From Bacteroidia bacterium (GTDB taxonomy: Bacteria; Bacteroidota; Bacteroidia; J057), in contig JAUIGE010000037.1 of the NCBI GenBank assembly GCA_030430205.1, positions 1 to 62,589 of the forward strand: 62,589 nt of DNA. The letters are read 5' to 3'. Shown one piece after another: positions 23,554-34,200 of this stretch. The notes beneath the pieces were generated by a model. It ran no database searches and was not told the origin of the DNA. It saw only the letters and a list, made by a program, of their open reading frames with translations. The position numbers and the translations under genes were made by a program. Each line of letters opens with the position of its first letter. Position 1 is the first letter of the stretch.

Positions 23554-26500
23554 ATGAGAACCTATTTTACCTTCTTTTCCATTTTCCTCTTCAGCGGCAT
23601 GACTTCCCTTTTCGGGCAGGCCACTGCTGATTTTGATGCTTTTCCCTTGTCACAATGTAACCCTCCCTATGAGGTGACATTCCAAAATCTTTCACAGGGC
23701 GATACGGCCTCTTTGTGGGATTTTGGTGATGGGAATACCAGTACTTTTGGTAGTCCGATTCACCTATATACAACCACGGGTAGTTTTACTGTCACGCTGA
23801 TCAGCTATGGTCCGGGCGGAAATGATACGCTTGTCAAAAGCAATTATATCACCACAATTGCTCCTCCGGCTAATCCGGCGGTCAACCAACTGTCCGATAC
23901 GGTTAATTGCGGCGCTGCCACTCGTTTTGTAGCTACAGGCGCACCAGAGCTTGTCTGGTATAGCTCGACTGACAATGTGGTCGCCAGGGGCGATACCCTG
24001 GATTTGCCCGTCGTGACCAGTGATGTAAGCTTTTTTGTGCAAAGCGAAATAGAAAGTGCTCCCATGAAAGTGGGGCCTGTAGATCCCGACTCTGTCGGTG
24101 GAGGGGGCATTTTTGCCGGAAACCAAGGTTTGGTTTTCAATGTGCTCGGAGACATCAGACTGAAGTCTGTGCTGGTGGAAGCCCAGGGCGCGGGCATCCG
24201 CGATATAGAGTTGCAGGATACCTTTGGTGTTATTTTGCAAACCATCTCTGTCTTTATTCCCGACGGCAAAAGCCGCATTTACCTCGACCTCGAGCTACAG
24301 GCGGGCAACTACCGCCTGATGGGAAATCAGATGAATTTGTTCAGAAACAACAATGGCCCGACTTATCCTTATGAGATTCCCGGTCTGGTAGAGATCGTCA
24401 ACTCTACAGCAGGGCCTGGATTTTACTATTTCTTCTACGATTGGGAAGTGACGACTTTTTGCCGCAGCAGCAAAGTGCAGGTAGATGTAGTCGTCAATGA
24501 GATCGCTGCTGCGACCATCACTTCAGATACCGTGACTGTAGGTTGTGGAAATGGAGCAGAGCTGGTAGCGAGCGCTTCCAATGAAGTGTATTGGTATGAT
24601 ACCGCTGATGCGGAAATCAGCCGTGGCGATACCCTTCGGCTTCCTTTTGCAGGAGGTTCCGGCTATTATTATGCAAGGAATGTGGACCAAAGTGCTTCTT
24701 TGAATTTTGGCCCTGCCGATCCCGACTCCCTCGGAAATGGCGCTTTCCTCACGCTTCCTGCTGACAGATGGCTCCTTTTCGATGTAGCTTCCAACATCAC
24801 ACTGAAGTCTGTTTGGGTGAATGCGGATGCTGCGGGAAGCAGGGACATAGAGATTGTAGATGATAATGGAAATGCTGTTGCTACGATTACAGCCATGCTT
24901 CCGGCGGGCAAAAGCCGCCTAGCTCTCAATGCAGAATTGGGCCCCGGCTCTTACCTGATCGGTGGAAGCAACCTGGGCTTGTTTAGAAATGATAGCATAG
25001 CTACCGATTATCCTTACAGCATCGCAGGCCTGGCGTCTATCACCGCCTCCAGCGATGGGCGCGACAAATACAACTTCTTCTATGATTGGGAAGTCACCAC
25101 GGCTTGTTTCAGTGCCAAAGACTCTGTCTATCTGGAAGTCGATCCCGGTCCTGTTCCGACCGTGACACCCGCTTCAGTGACCGTCAACTGCGTGGACAAT
25201 GCACAGTTTATCGGCACAGGCTCCCATGTGGTATGGTATGACCAGAATAGCAAGCTCATCCATGAAGGCGATACGCTGAACCTGACCAATGTAACGGCTT
25301 CTGCAAGCTATTTTGCCAGAAATATAGACGAAAGCGCCAGCATGAATGTCGGACCGATAGATGGTGACTCTATCGGAAATGGCGGATACTTCGCTGGTTT
25401 TGGCAATGCCGGATTGGCATTCGATGTATTTACGAGCATGAAGCTGAAGTCTGTCTGGGTGGACGCCGATGGCGCAGGCATTCGCAATATCAACCTGCGC
25501 AATGGCAATGGCCAGGTCATTCAGACCATTTCTGCCAATGTGCCGAATGGCAAAAGCCGTGTCATCCTGGACCTCGAACTCGATCCCGGCAGCTACGAGC
25601 TGGCAGGTGCGGGTCTGAACCTTTTCAGAAATACCGATGGCTTTAGCTATCCTTACAACCTGGCTGGTGTGATGTCTATCACAGCTCAGGTAGGCGGATT
25701 TGGTGGACCTGGAGGAGGCCCTGCCTACTTTTTCTTCTACGATTGGGAGGTGAGCACTTTGTGTAAAAGTGACTCAGCAGCTGTGACTGTAACAGTTAAT
25801 GCCATTCAGCCACCTACGGTGGCCATGGCCACCGTCAGCATCCCCTGTAAAGGTACAGGCAGCATCTCTGCTACAGCCTCCGACCATGTCGTATGGTATG
25901 ATGCCAATGGCAGCAAGGTTTTTGTCGGGGACACCCTTCAGCTTCCTTCCCTGTTGAATTCTACAACCTACTACGCCCGCAATGAGACAAATACCTCATC
26001 TGTGTTGGGTGGACCTTTGGACAATACTTTTGGTGGTGGCGGCTTTTTCAATAATGCAGCGCAATATCAGATCTTTGATGTTTTGCGCGCCGGACAGCTG
26101 CGCTCTGTAAAGGTATATGCCGGCAGTGCCGGCAACCGGACCATTGAATACCGCGATGCGGGAGGAAATGTGATTGAGTCTGCCACGGTATTTGTTCCGG
26201 CAGGAGAGAGCACCGTGAGTTTGGGCTTTTCTCTACAGGTGGGCAATGATCAGCGCCTCGGCATCAGCGGAAACCAGGTGGATTTATACAGAAATAACAA
26301 CAATGCTTCTTACCCCTATGCGGTAGGAACCTACGCCAATATCACCCGCAGCAGTGCTGGTGGCCCCAATGCAACCAACTTTTACTATTTCTTCTACCAA
26401 TGGGAGATCGGTGATCTCGGCTGCAGCAGTGCCGCAGTGCCTGTCACAGTCAATGTGATGCCCCTGGCAGCACCCACCGTCACAGCAGCCGATACGGTCT

Positions 26501-27603
26501 GCTACGAAAAAAGCGCCAGCTTTACGGCTTCTTCTGCTTCTGCCAGTTGGTACGATCCCAATGGCAACTTTTTGGGAAATGGAAAAACCATCAGCACGCC
26601 GCCCCTGACGGTCGGAGGTACTTATACTGTGCGCGGCGAAAGCGTGGAGACGCCTATTTTTGTGGGGCCATTGAATGGTGCTTCGGTAGGCGGCGGCGGC
26701 TACCACAACCAGGCCTTTGAAGCAAGGCTGGAGTTTAGGGTGGATGTGCCTTTGCGCCTCAACTCTGTGCAGGTGGATGCAGGAAGCGATGGCGTGAGAG
26801 ACATCGTACTGGAAGATGGCGCGGGCAATACCCTGCAGACGCTCAGCGTCTTTATCCCCGCAGGCGTAAGCCGCGTGGGGCTTGGGTTTGAGTTGCAGCC
26901 TGGCGATTATGCCCTTGGCGGTGCCAATATGGATCTTTTCCGCAACAACAATGGCGCTGTGTATCCCTATGAAGTCCCTGGAGTAGTGTCAATTACCGGA
27001 ACCAGTGCTGGTGCTGCTTTTTACTACTACTTCTATGATTGGGAATTGCAGGCATTGCCTTGCGTGAGCAACGATGTGAGCTTTAATGTATTTGTCAATC
27101 CGCAGATCGTCTCCAATTTTTCCTATGTGCAAAATGTGGCTGTAGTCAATTTCAACAACCTTTCCCCACAGGGAAATCGTTGGAAGTGGGACTTTGGCGA
27201 TGGCAATACTGCCACCACCCAAAATGCTGCGCATGTCTACAATGCCTCCGGCACCTATGTCGTCACCCTGACGATCTTTGAAGGCGCTTGCGAAGGGGTC
27301 TTTTCAGACACCGTGATCGTGCCTTCCGGCATGTATATAGATGAGCTGCTCAACAGCAGCTTTACGCTCTTTCCCAATCCGGGAAGCGGAAGCTTCACCG
27401 TAAAAGCCGAATCCCGGCAACTCAGCGATATGCAAGTGGTCGTTTACGACCTCGCAGGGCATCAACTTTTTGCCACTGCCATGCAGAAAAGCACGGCATT
27501 CGAAGAAACCATTGACCTTGGCAGCTTTTCCGCAGGCACCTACCTGGTACAATTGAGGGTAGATGGCGCGCAGATTATGCGTAAATACATTTTGACCAAA
27601 TAA
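23554..27603 (+). CDS. Giant secreted PKD/Ig-module T9SS protein (5 modules)
   Basis: This 1349-residue protein starts with a signal peptide (MRTYFTFFSIFLFSGMTSLF) and a PKD domain (about 20-105; CNPPYEVTF, WDFGDGNTS). Five tandem modules follow, ending near residues 296, 512, 730, 950 and 1162 (FYDWEV or FYQWEI). Each has an Ig-like part (Cys...WYD...GDTL...YYARN) and a ~120-residue beta part (GPxDxDSxGxGG... LKSVWVDA...RxIxLxDGxG... FRNxxxxxYPY). A second PKD and a T9SS sorting domain finish it. Types appear in order 1-2-3-4-5. It is probably a surface adhesin or matrix protein; no enzyme motif is seen. It resembles the next two genes so closely that they must be tandem duplicates. Confidence 0.92.
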   Translation: MRTYFTFFSIFLFSGMTSLFGQATADFDAFPLSQCNPPYEVTFQNLSQGDTASLWDFGDGNTSTFGSPIHLYTTTGSFTVTLISYGPGGNDTLVKSNYITTIAPPANPAVNQLSDTVNCGAATRFVATGAPELVWYSSTDNVVARGDTLDLPVVTSDVSFFVQSEIESAPMKVGPVDPDSVGGGGIFAGNQGLVFNVLGDIRLKSVLVEAQGAGIRDIELQDTFGVILQTISVFIPDGKSRIYLDLELQAGNYRLMGNQMNLFRNNNGPTYPYEIPGLVEIVNSTAGPGFYYFFYDWEVTTFCRSSKVQVDVVVNEIAAATITSDTVTVGCGNGAELVASASNEVYWYDTADAEISRGDTLRLPFAGGSGYYYARNVDQSASLNFGPADPDSLGNGAFLTLPADRWLLFDVASNITLKSVWVNADAAGSRDIEIVDDNGNAVATITAMLPAGKSRLALNAELGPGSYLIGGSNLGLFRNDSIATDYPYSIAGLASITASSDGRDKYNFFYDWEVTTACFSAKDSVYLEVDPGPVPTVTPASVTVNCVDNAQFIGTGSHVVWYDQNSKLIHEGDTLNLTNVTASASYFARNIDESASMNVGPIDGDSIGNGGYFAGFGNAGLAFDVFTSMKLKSVWVDADGAGIRNINLRNGNGQVIQTISANVPNGKSRVILDLELDPGSYELAGAGLNLFRNTDGFSYPYNLAGVMSITAQVGGFGGPGGGPAYFFFYDWEVSTLCKSDSAAVTVTVNAIQPPTVAMATVSIPCKGTGSISATASDHVVWYDANGSKVFVGDTLQLPSLLNSTTYYARNETNTSSVLGGPLDNTFGGGGFFNNAAQYQIFDVLRAGQLRSVKVYAGSAGNRTIEYRDAGGNVIESATVFVPAGESTVSLGFSLQVGNDQRLGISGNQVDLYRNNNNASYPYAVGTYANITRSSAGGPNATNFYYFFYQWEIGDLGCSSAAVPVTVNVMPLAAPTVTAADTVCYEKSASFTASSASASWYDPNGNFLGNGKTISTPPLTVGGTYTVRGESVETPIFVGPLNGASVGGGGYHNQAFEARLEFRVDVPLRLNSVQVDAGSDGVRDIVLEDGAGNTLQTLSVFIPAGVSRVGLGFELQPGDYALGGANMDLFRNNNGAVYPYEVPGVVSITGTSAGAAFYYYFYDWELQALPCVSNDVSFNVFVNPQIVSNFSYVQNVAVVNFNNLSPQGNRWKWDFGDGNTATTQNAAHVYNASGTYVVTLTIFEGACEGVFSDTVIVPSGMYIDELLNSSFTLFPNPGSGSFTVKAESRQLSDMQVVVYDLAGHQLFATAMQKSTAFEETIDLGSFSAGTYLVQLRVDGAQIMRKYILTK

Positions 27604-27608
27604 AAATC

Positions 27609-27695
27609 GTTCCTGGTTCCGAAACTCGAAACTCGAAACCCGAAACCCGAAACCCGAAACTCGAAACTCGAAACCCGAAACTCGAAACCAGGAAC
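27609..27695. repeat. 7-bp repeat bounded by inverted arms
   Basis: About nine 7-mers (GAAACTC, GAAACCC) are flanked by GTTCCTGGTTCCG (27609-27621) and its near-exact inverse CGAAACCAGGAAC (27683-27695; 12 of 13 bases pair). The unit occupies most of the gap between two paralogous giant genes and could form a large hairpin or act as a terminator. Confidence 0.85.
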
Positions 27696-27706
27696 AACCT
27701 CCCCCC

Positions 27707-30700
27707 ATGAATCATATTTTCACCTTCTTTTTTTTCCTCCTGGGAAGCATGACTTCCCTTTTTGCTCAGCCAGTGGCTGATTTTGGCGGTTTCCCGCTTA
27801 CACAATGTAATCCTCCCTATGAGGTGACTTTTGAGAATTATTCTCAGGGAGACACCGCCTGGCATTGGGATTTTGGCGATGGAAATACCAGTTTTTTCCC
27901 CAATCCGATACATCTATACAGCTCGACGGGCACCTTTACGGTGACCCTGATAAGCTATGGCCCTACAGGCTCTGATACCCTTGTTCGCAGCAATTATGTC
28001 ACGACGCTGGCACCGCCTGCTGACCCCTTTGTCAACTTGTTGTCAGACACGGTCAATTGTGGCAGTAGCGCCCGCTTTGTGGCAACTGGCGCAGCGGAGC
28101 TCGTCTGGTATGACCAGACAGATCATATCGTCTCTGTCGGAGACACCCTGGATTTGCCCGTAGTGACCCAAAGTGGCACTTTCTATGTGCAAAGTGAAGA
28201 TGAAAGCGCGCCCATGTTTGTGGGCCCGAAGGACCCCGACTCAGTCGGGACCGGCGGCAATTTCAATGGCGATCAGGCCATGATTTTCAATGTGCTGGGC
28301 GATATCCGCCTCAAGTCTATTTTGGTGGTGGCACAGGGCGCGGGTATCCGCGATTTTGTGCTGGAAGATACTTTTGGGGTGATTTTGAAAACGGTTTCCG
28401 TTTTCATCCCTGACGGCAAAAGCCGTCTGTACCTCAACCTGGAATTGCTTCCAGGCAATTACCGCCTGCGCGGCAATGGCGTCAACCTTTTCCGCAACAA
28501 CAATGGGGGCACAGCTTTTCCCTACGAAATCCCTGGCTTGATAGAAATAACAGGCTCTACAGCCGGAAACGGCTTTTACTATTATTTTTATGATTGGGAA
28601 GTGACGACTTTTTGCAGGTCAAATAGAGTCGCGGTGAATGTGGTCACCCATGGTATTACCCCTGCTGCCACGGCTCAGGATACCGTCACAGTAGCCTGTG
28701 GAAGCCCGGCCGAATTGATTGCTACAGCGCCTTCGGCGGTTTATTGGTATGATTCATCGGATGAAGAAGTCGGTCGTGGCGATACCCTTCGCCTGCCTTT
28801 TGTCGGAAATTCCGGCCACTATTATGCCCGCAATATAGAGCAAAGCTCTGCTTTTCATGTTGGACCGGCAGATCAGGACTCTCTGGGCAATGGCGCTTTT
28901 TTCAATAGCATAGAGAATTCCTGGCTGTATTTCAGGGTCAGCGCGCCTATCACTTTGCAGTCTGTATGGGTGCAGGCGGATGTGGCGGGAAATCGCTCTT
29001 TTGAAATAGTAGATGGAAATGGGGATGTGGTGGAAAATGTCAGGGCAATGCTGCCAGCTGGCAAAAGCAGAATCGCTCTCAATATAGAATTGGGTGTTGG
29101 CAGCTACCAGATTGGCGGAAGTGCGCTGGGCCTTTTTCGCAATGAAAATGTAGCTACTTCTTATCCCTACAGCCTGGCAGGCGTGGTATCGATCACAGGC
29201 TCCAGTGCGGGCCGCGATTTTTACAATTTTTTCTATGATTGGGAAGTGAGGACGCTTTGCCAGAGCGAGGCAGATTCTGTGTACCTGGCGGTGGATCCGG
29301 GGCCGGCACCTGTGTTGAATCAGGATTCGGTTGTGCTTAATTGTGCAGATGATGCACTTTTCATCGCTACGGGTACGGATGTGCTTTGGTATGACCAAAA
29401 CGATATCGTCATCGCCGCAGGCGATAGCCTGAAGCTGCAGGATGTGGCGATTTCCGCCACTTATTACGCCAGAAATGTGGAAGCCGGTGTGGCTCAGACA
29501 GTAGGCCCATGGAATGCGGCTTCTCTGGGTAGGGGAGGCTATTTCAACATTCCTTTCCCGACCGGCCTTCAATTTGAGGTGTACAGTCCGATTCGCCTGC
29601 AATCTGTGTGGGTAGACGCCGCCAGCAGCGGCAATCGCGACATCATCCTCAATGACGGAAATGGCAATCCTTTGCAAATCAAAACGGTCAATATCCCTGC
29701 CGGAAGAGGTCGTATAACGCTCGATCTGGAGCTTGAGCCAGGTATCTATGAGTTGGTAGGGGCAAATATGGATTTGTATAGAAGCACAGATGGTTTTGCA
29801 TTTCCCTATACCCTTTCAGGGCTTATGGCAATCACCGGTCAGGTAGGATTTGGCGGAGGACCTGGAGGCGGTGCCGCCTATTATTATTTTTATGATTGGG
29901 AAGTCGCGAGTTTGTGTAAAAGTGATCCTGTAGCGGCTACCGTTAGGGTTCTGCCTTTGGCATCGCCGACCATCATATCTCCAGATACGCTTTGTTATGG
30001 CGAGCAGGCTGTCTTTACAGCTTCTTCTGCTTCTGCCAGCTGGTATGGTCCCAATGGTGCGTTTTTGGGTTCAGGAAAATCCATCCAAACTTTGCCCCTG
30101 ACCACAGGAGGTACTTTTATAGCCAAATCAGAAAATGCAAGCCCCTTGCAAAATGTGGGGCCATTGAATGGCAATTCGCTGGGAGCAGGAACCTACAATA
30201 GTCCTCAGTTTCCAGCTTATCTGCTGTTTACTGTATATGCGCCTGTTCGGATAAATTCCTTTTTGGTAGACGCGGGTCTGGCAGGCCAAAGGGACATTGA
30301 ATTGTTGGATGGCGCAGGCAATCCGATCCAAACGCTGAGCGTTTTTATCCCTTCTGGCCGCCGGCGTGTGGCTGTGGGGCTGGAGTTGCAGCCCGGGACT
30401 TACGCCATCGGCGGCACGGGGCTGGACCTTTTCCGCAATACCAATGGCGCTATTTTTCCCTTTGAAATACCCGCATTGCTATCCATCACAGGCTCTACCG
30501 GAGGCCGTCCGGGTGCACCGCTTTACAATTATTTTTATGATTGGGAGGTGCAGGAACTGCCATGTAGCAGCAATGATGTGTCTTTTGATATTTTTGTAAA
30601 ACAGCAGCTCAGGTCATCCTTTACCTACCTGCAAAATGTCGCTGTGATCACTTTTACCAATACTTCTTCTCAGGGGACATCATACCTATGGGAATTTGGT

Positions 30701-31105
30701 GATGGAAATACTGCGACCACCCGCACGGCTTTGCATACTTACACGGCTTCGGGAACCTATACGGTCACTTTGACTGTGACTGATGGCGGGTGTAAAGCGG
30801 TTTCAAGACAAACGCTGGTGATCCCCAGTGGCGTCGCCATCGATCCGCTTTGGGCAAAAAGCTTCCAGCTCTTCCCCAATCCCGGCAACGGCCACTTTAC
30901 CGTGAAGGCAGAAACAGGCCAGCTAAGTAATATGCGAATCCTGGTATTTGACTATACCGGCAGGCAGATTTTTGCTTCCGATTATAGGGAAACAGCTACT
31001 TTTGAAGAAACAATAGATTTGAGAGATCAGCCTGCCGGAAGCTATTTCCTTCAGTTTCAACTAGGTGACTCCCGGATTATCAAAAAGTATATTTTGATTA
31101 AATAG
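27707..31105 (+). CDS. Giant secreted PKD/Ig-module T9SS protein (4 modules)
   Basis: The 1132-residue product has the same plan as its upstream neighbour: signal peptide (MNHIFTFFFFLLGSMTSLF), PKD (WHWDFGDGNTSFFPNP), four modules ending near residues 296, 512, 731 and 945, a second PKD (YLWEFGDGNTATTRT) and a T9SS sorting domain (SFQLFPNPGNGHF). The module types correspond to 1, 2, 3 and 5 of the neighbour; the type 4 module (GGPLDNTFGGGGF in the neighbour) is missing. This is a clean in-frame loss or an ancestral shorter form. The protein should be surface-exposed. The C-terminal module carries the WYGPNGAFLG segment typical of the last position in all four proteins. Confidence 0.92.
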   Translation: MNHIFTFFFFLLGSMTSLFAQPVADFGGFPLTQCNPPYEVTFENYSQGDTAWHWDFGDGNTSFFPNPIHLYSSTGTFTVTLISYGPTGSDTLVRSNYVTTLAPPADPFVNLLSDTVNCGSSARFVATGAAELVWYDQTDHIVSVGDTLDLPVVTQSGTFYVQSEDESAPMFVGPKDPDSVGTGGNFNGDQAMIFNVLGDIRLKSILVVAQGAGIRDFVLEDTFGVILKTVSVFIPDGKSRLYLNLELLPGNYRLRGNGVNLFRNNNGGTAFPYEIPGLIEITGSTAGNGFYYYFYDWEVTTFCRSNRVAVNVVTHGITPAATAQDTVTVACGSPAELIATAPSAVYWYDSSDEEVGRGDTLRLPFVGNSGHYYARNIEQSSAFHVGPADQDSLGNGAFFNSIENSWLYFRVSAPITLQSVWVQADVAGNRSFEIVDGNGDVVENVRAMLPAGKSRIALNIELGVGSYQIGGSALGLFRNENVATSYPYSLAGVVSITGSSAGRDFYNFFYDWEVRTLCQSEADSVYLAVDPGPAPVLNQDSVVLNCADDALFIATGTDVLWYDQNDIVIAAGDSLKLQDVAISATYYARNVEAGVAQTVGPWNAASLGRGGYFNIPFPTGLQFEVYSPIRLQSVWVDAASSGNRDIILNDGNGNPLQIKTVNIPAGRGRITLDLELEPGIYELVGANMDLYRSTDGFAFPYTLSGLMAITGQVGFGGGPGGGAAYYYFYDWEVASLCKSDPVAATVRVLPLASPTIISPDTLCYGEQAVFTASSASASWYGPNGAFLGSGKSIQTLPLTTGGTFIAKSENASPLQNVGPLNGNSLGAGTYNSPQFPAYLLFTVYAPVRINSFLVDAGLAGQRDIELLDGAGNPIQTLSVFIPSGRRRVAVGLELQPGTYAIGGTGLDLFRNTNGAIFPFEIPALLSITGSTGGRPGAPLYNYFYDWEVQELPCSSNDVSFDIFVKQQLRSSFTYLQNVAVITFTNTSSQGTSYLWEFGDGNTATTRTALHTYTASGTYTVTLTVTDGGCKAVSRQTLVIPSGVAIDPLWAKSFQLFPNPGNGHFTVKAETGQLSNMRILVFDYTGRQIFASDYRETATFEETIDLRDQPAGSYFLQFQLGDSRIIKKYILIK

Positions 31106-31118
31106 CCGATTGGGCAGC

Positions 31119-31209
31119 GTTCGTGATTTGCAGTTCCTGGTTTGTGTTTATCTTTAGGTTTTAACAGCCAAAGAATCCAGGCAAAGAACTTCGAATCACG
31201 AACTTTTTT
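31119..31209 (+). terminator. Inverted repeat with T-tract and possible promoter between paralogues
   Basis: GTTCGTGATT (31119-31128) pairs with AATCACGAAC (31194-31203), followed by TTTTTT; an inner CCTGG/CCAGG pair (31136-31140, 31177-31181) supports a larger imperfect hairpin. TTG (31128-31130), 18 bases and TATCTTTA (31149-31156) inside it resemble a Bacteroidota promoter for the downstream gene, so the site may do either or both. It seems a relative of the arms at 27609-27695 without the 7-bp array. Confidence 0.5.
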
Positions 31210-31227
31210 ACTCCAAACCGACCACAC

Positions 31228-34200
31228 ATGAAAGCAATACAGCTACTTTTTATCTTGTTTATGGGGGGGGGCGCTGCATTTGGGCAGGTCGTAGCCGATT
31301 TTTCAGGCTATCCGCTCAGAAGTTGCAATCCTCCTTATGAGGTTACTTTTGAAAATTACTCCCAGGGAGATACCGCCTGGCATTGGGAATTTGGGGATGG
31401 AAACACCAGTTTTTTTCCCAATCCTATCCACCTCTATGCTTCAGCGGACACCTATACGGTGAAGTTGATCGCCTATGGGCCTGGGGGTACAGATACCCTC
31501 ATCAAAACGAATTTCATCCTGGCTTTGCCTCCGCCTCCGAGTCCTACGCTTAACAAAATCGCAGATACCATCAACTGCGGAAGCGGTTCTCAGTTTATCG
31601 CGAGCAGCTTGCATGAGACGGTTTGGTTTGATGTAAATAATAACGAAATCGCCCGAACCGATACCTTTAATCTGCCCTTTTTAACTTCTCCAGCTACTTA
31701 CTATGTGCGTAGCGAAGATGTGGGTACACCCCAGCATCTGGGACCTTCGGGTCATCTCGACATTGGAAATGGGGGTTTTTTTAATGCCAACCGGGGGCAG
31801 ATTTTTAATGTGTACTCAGACATCATTTTAAAATCCGTTTTGGTAAATGCGGGTACTGCTGGTAACCGCACCATTGTGTTGCAGGATACTTTTGGAGTTA
31901 TCCTCCAAACCATCAATGTATTTATTCCCGCAGGGATAAGCCGTGTGCAGCTTAACCTGGAATTGCTTCCCGGTAACTACCAGCTGATGTGTAACAATGC
32001 CAACCTTTGGCGCAATAATGCCGGTTTCCCGGCCTATCCTTACTCATCTACCGGTCTGGTAGAAATCGTCGGTTCCACGGCCGGACCGGGGTTTTATTAT
32101 TATTTCTATGATTGGGAAGTCAGTACATTTTGTCGGAGTGGCTCACAAAGGGTAGATGTGGTCGTAAATGGTGTTGCGCCTCCCTTTATCAGCACAGATA
32201 CCGTGACGGTAGGCTGCGGAGCTGCGGGGCAGCTTGTGGCCAGTGCGCCCGATGAAGTAAACTGGTATGATGCATCCGGCGCGGCCATACATATTGGCGA
32301 TACCCTCAATGTGCCTTTTGTGGGGGGGACTTCCACCTATACAGCCCGCAATATTGCGGAAAGTGCAGTCCTCAGATTAGGACCTAAAGACCCTGACTCT
32401 GTAGGTACAGGAGGGATATTTAATAGCCCTTTCCCTGCCTTTTTGGAATTTGATGTCACCACCAACCTCCGACTGAAATCCGTCATGGTGCTCTCTGGGG
32501 GCGCGGGCTTGCGAGATATTGACCTGCTTGATGGATCGGGTTCGCTGATCCAAACGATCTCCGTATTTATCCCCAATGGCCGCAGCAGGGTGGCATTAAA
32601 CCTTGATCTTGCGCCCGGCTCCTATCAGTTGGGAGGGGACTTGCTCAACCTGTATCGCAACACCAATAGCGCGGTGAATTTCCCATTTACCATCCCCGGA
32701 CTGGCATCTATTACGGGCACCTCCAACGGTGGCAACCTCTACTACTTCTTTTATGACTGGGAGGTAGCTGTCGTTTGTATCAGCAATCCCGCTTCGGTGG
32801 TATTGGAGCTGGAGCCGCCACAGGCGCCTATATTGAATCAAGTGGTTGATTCAGTGAGTTGTGGAGGTGGCGCGCAATTTATTGCGATGGCTCCCAATCC
32901 CAATCATTGGTATGATTTGAGCAACAACAAAGTGTTTGTTGGAGATACGCTTGATTTGCCTGCGCTGACCCAAAATACAAGCCTGCGGGTCAGGTCAGAA
33001 GCAGAAAGCCTTCCCACAAAAGTGGGCCCAGCCAACCCCGGCCTGCTCACGGGTGGAGGGCATTTTTCCTTTAATCAGGGAGAAACCTTCACGGTCTATG
33101 CTGATATGAAGCTCAAATCAGTACTGCTGGACGCAGGCTCTGCGGGAAATAGAGACATTGTGCTGGAAGATGGAAATGGCAATTTTCTACAGACTGTGAC
33201 TGTCTTTGCGCCCGCGGGCAGAAGCCGCGTGCAACTTGACCTGGAGCTTGCTCCGGGATCCTATCGCCTGATGTGCGATGGCGGTGACCTTTGGCGCAAT
33301 ACCGCCGGAGCCTCTTATCCCTATTCCGTTCCCGGACTGATAGATATCACAGGCTCCACCGCTACGCAGGCAGGCTACTTCTACTTCTTTTATGATTGGG
33401 AAGTAGTGGCCATTTGCAAAAGCGGTTTTGTACAGGTAGATGTGATTGCGGATGAGCTTGCTGCTCCGGTTATCAGCCAATCGACCTTGAATGCGCCTTG
33501 CGGCAGCCCGACCTTTTTTGATGCTGCTGCTCCCAACGATATTTATTGGTACAATAGCTTAGGAACAGAAATCGGAAGAGGTGACAGCCTGCATATTCCT
33601 TATGCGCTGGCTTCCGGTAATTATTATGCTGCGCAAAAAGCCATCAGCGCTACCCTACAGTTGGGGCCTTTGGATCCCGACTCTTTGGGAAGCGGCAGCT
33701 TTATCAATACACCAGCCGAAGAATGGCTGGAATTTACGGCTGAGGCTGAGATTGAAATTCAATCTGTCTGGGTAAGAGCTAACAACGCAGGGATGCGTGA
33801 GATCGAAATACGGGAAGCAAACGGCATCCGTGTCACGCGCAGATCGGTGATGATCCCAGCGGGCAAAAGCAGGGTAAATCTGAATATTCAGTTGCCACCA
33901 GGCGATTACCTGATCGGCGGCAGCAATTTGAATTTATTTGCCAATGACAATGCCTTCAATGTTTTTCCCTATACCCTCGTAGGTATCGCCCGCCTAACGG
34001 GTTCCAGTGGTGGCTCCAACACCTACAATTTCTTCTATGATTGGGAGTTGGCAGCGATTTGCAGCAGTCCGAGAGATTCTGCCTATCTTTTCCTGGACCA
34101 TGCCCTTTTGCCTGCTGTTTCGCCCAGGTCTGTTACCCTAAACTGTGTAGACAGTGTGCAATTTGTGGGGAGCGGAGTCAACGTGATGTGGTTTGATCAA

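Noticed and set aside
28754-29677. 307-codon frame on the minus strand
   Set aside because: Antisense to the four-module giant gene; no motif.
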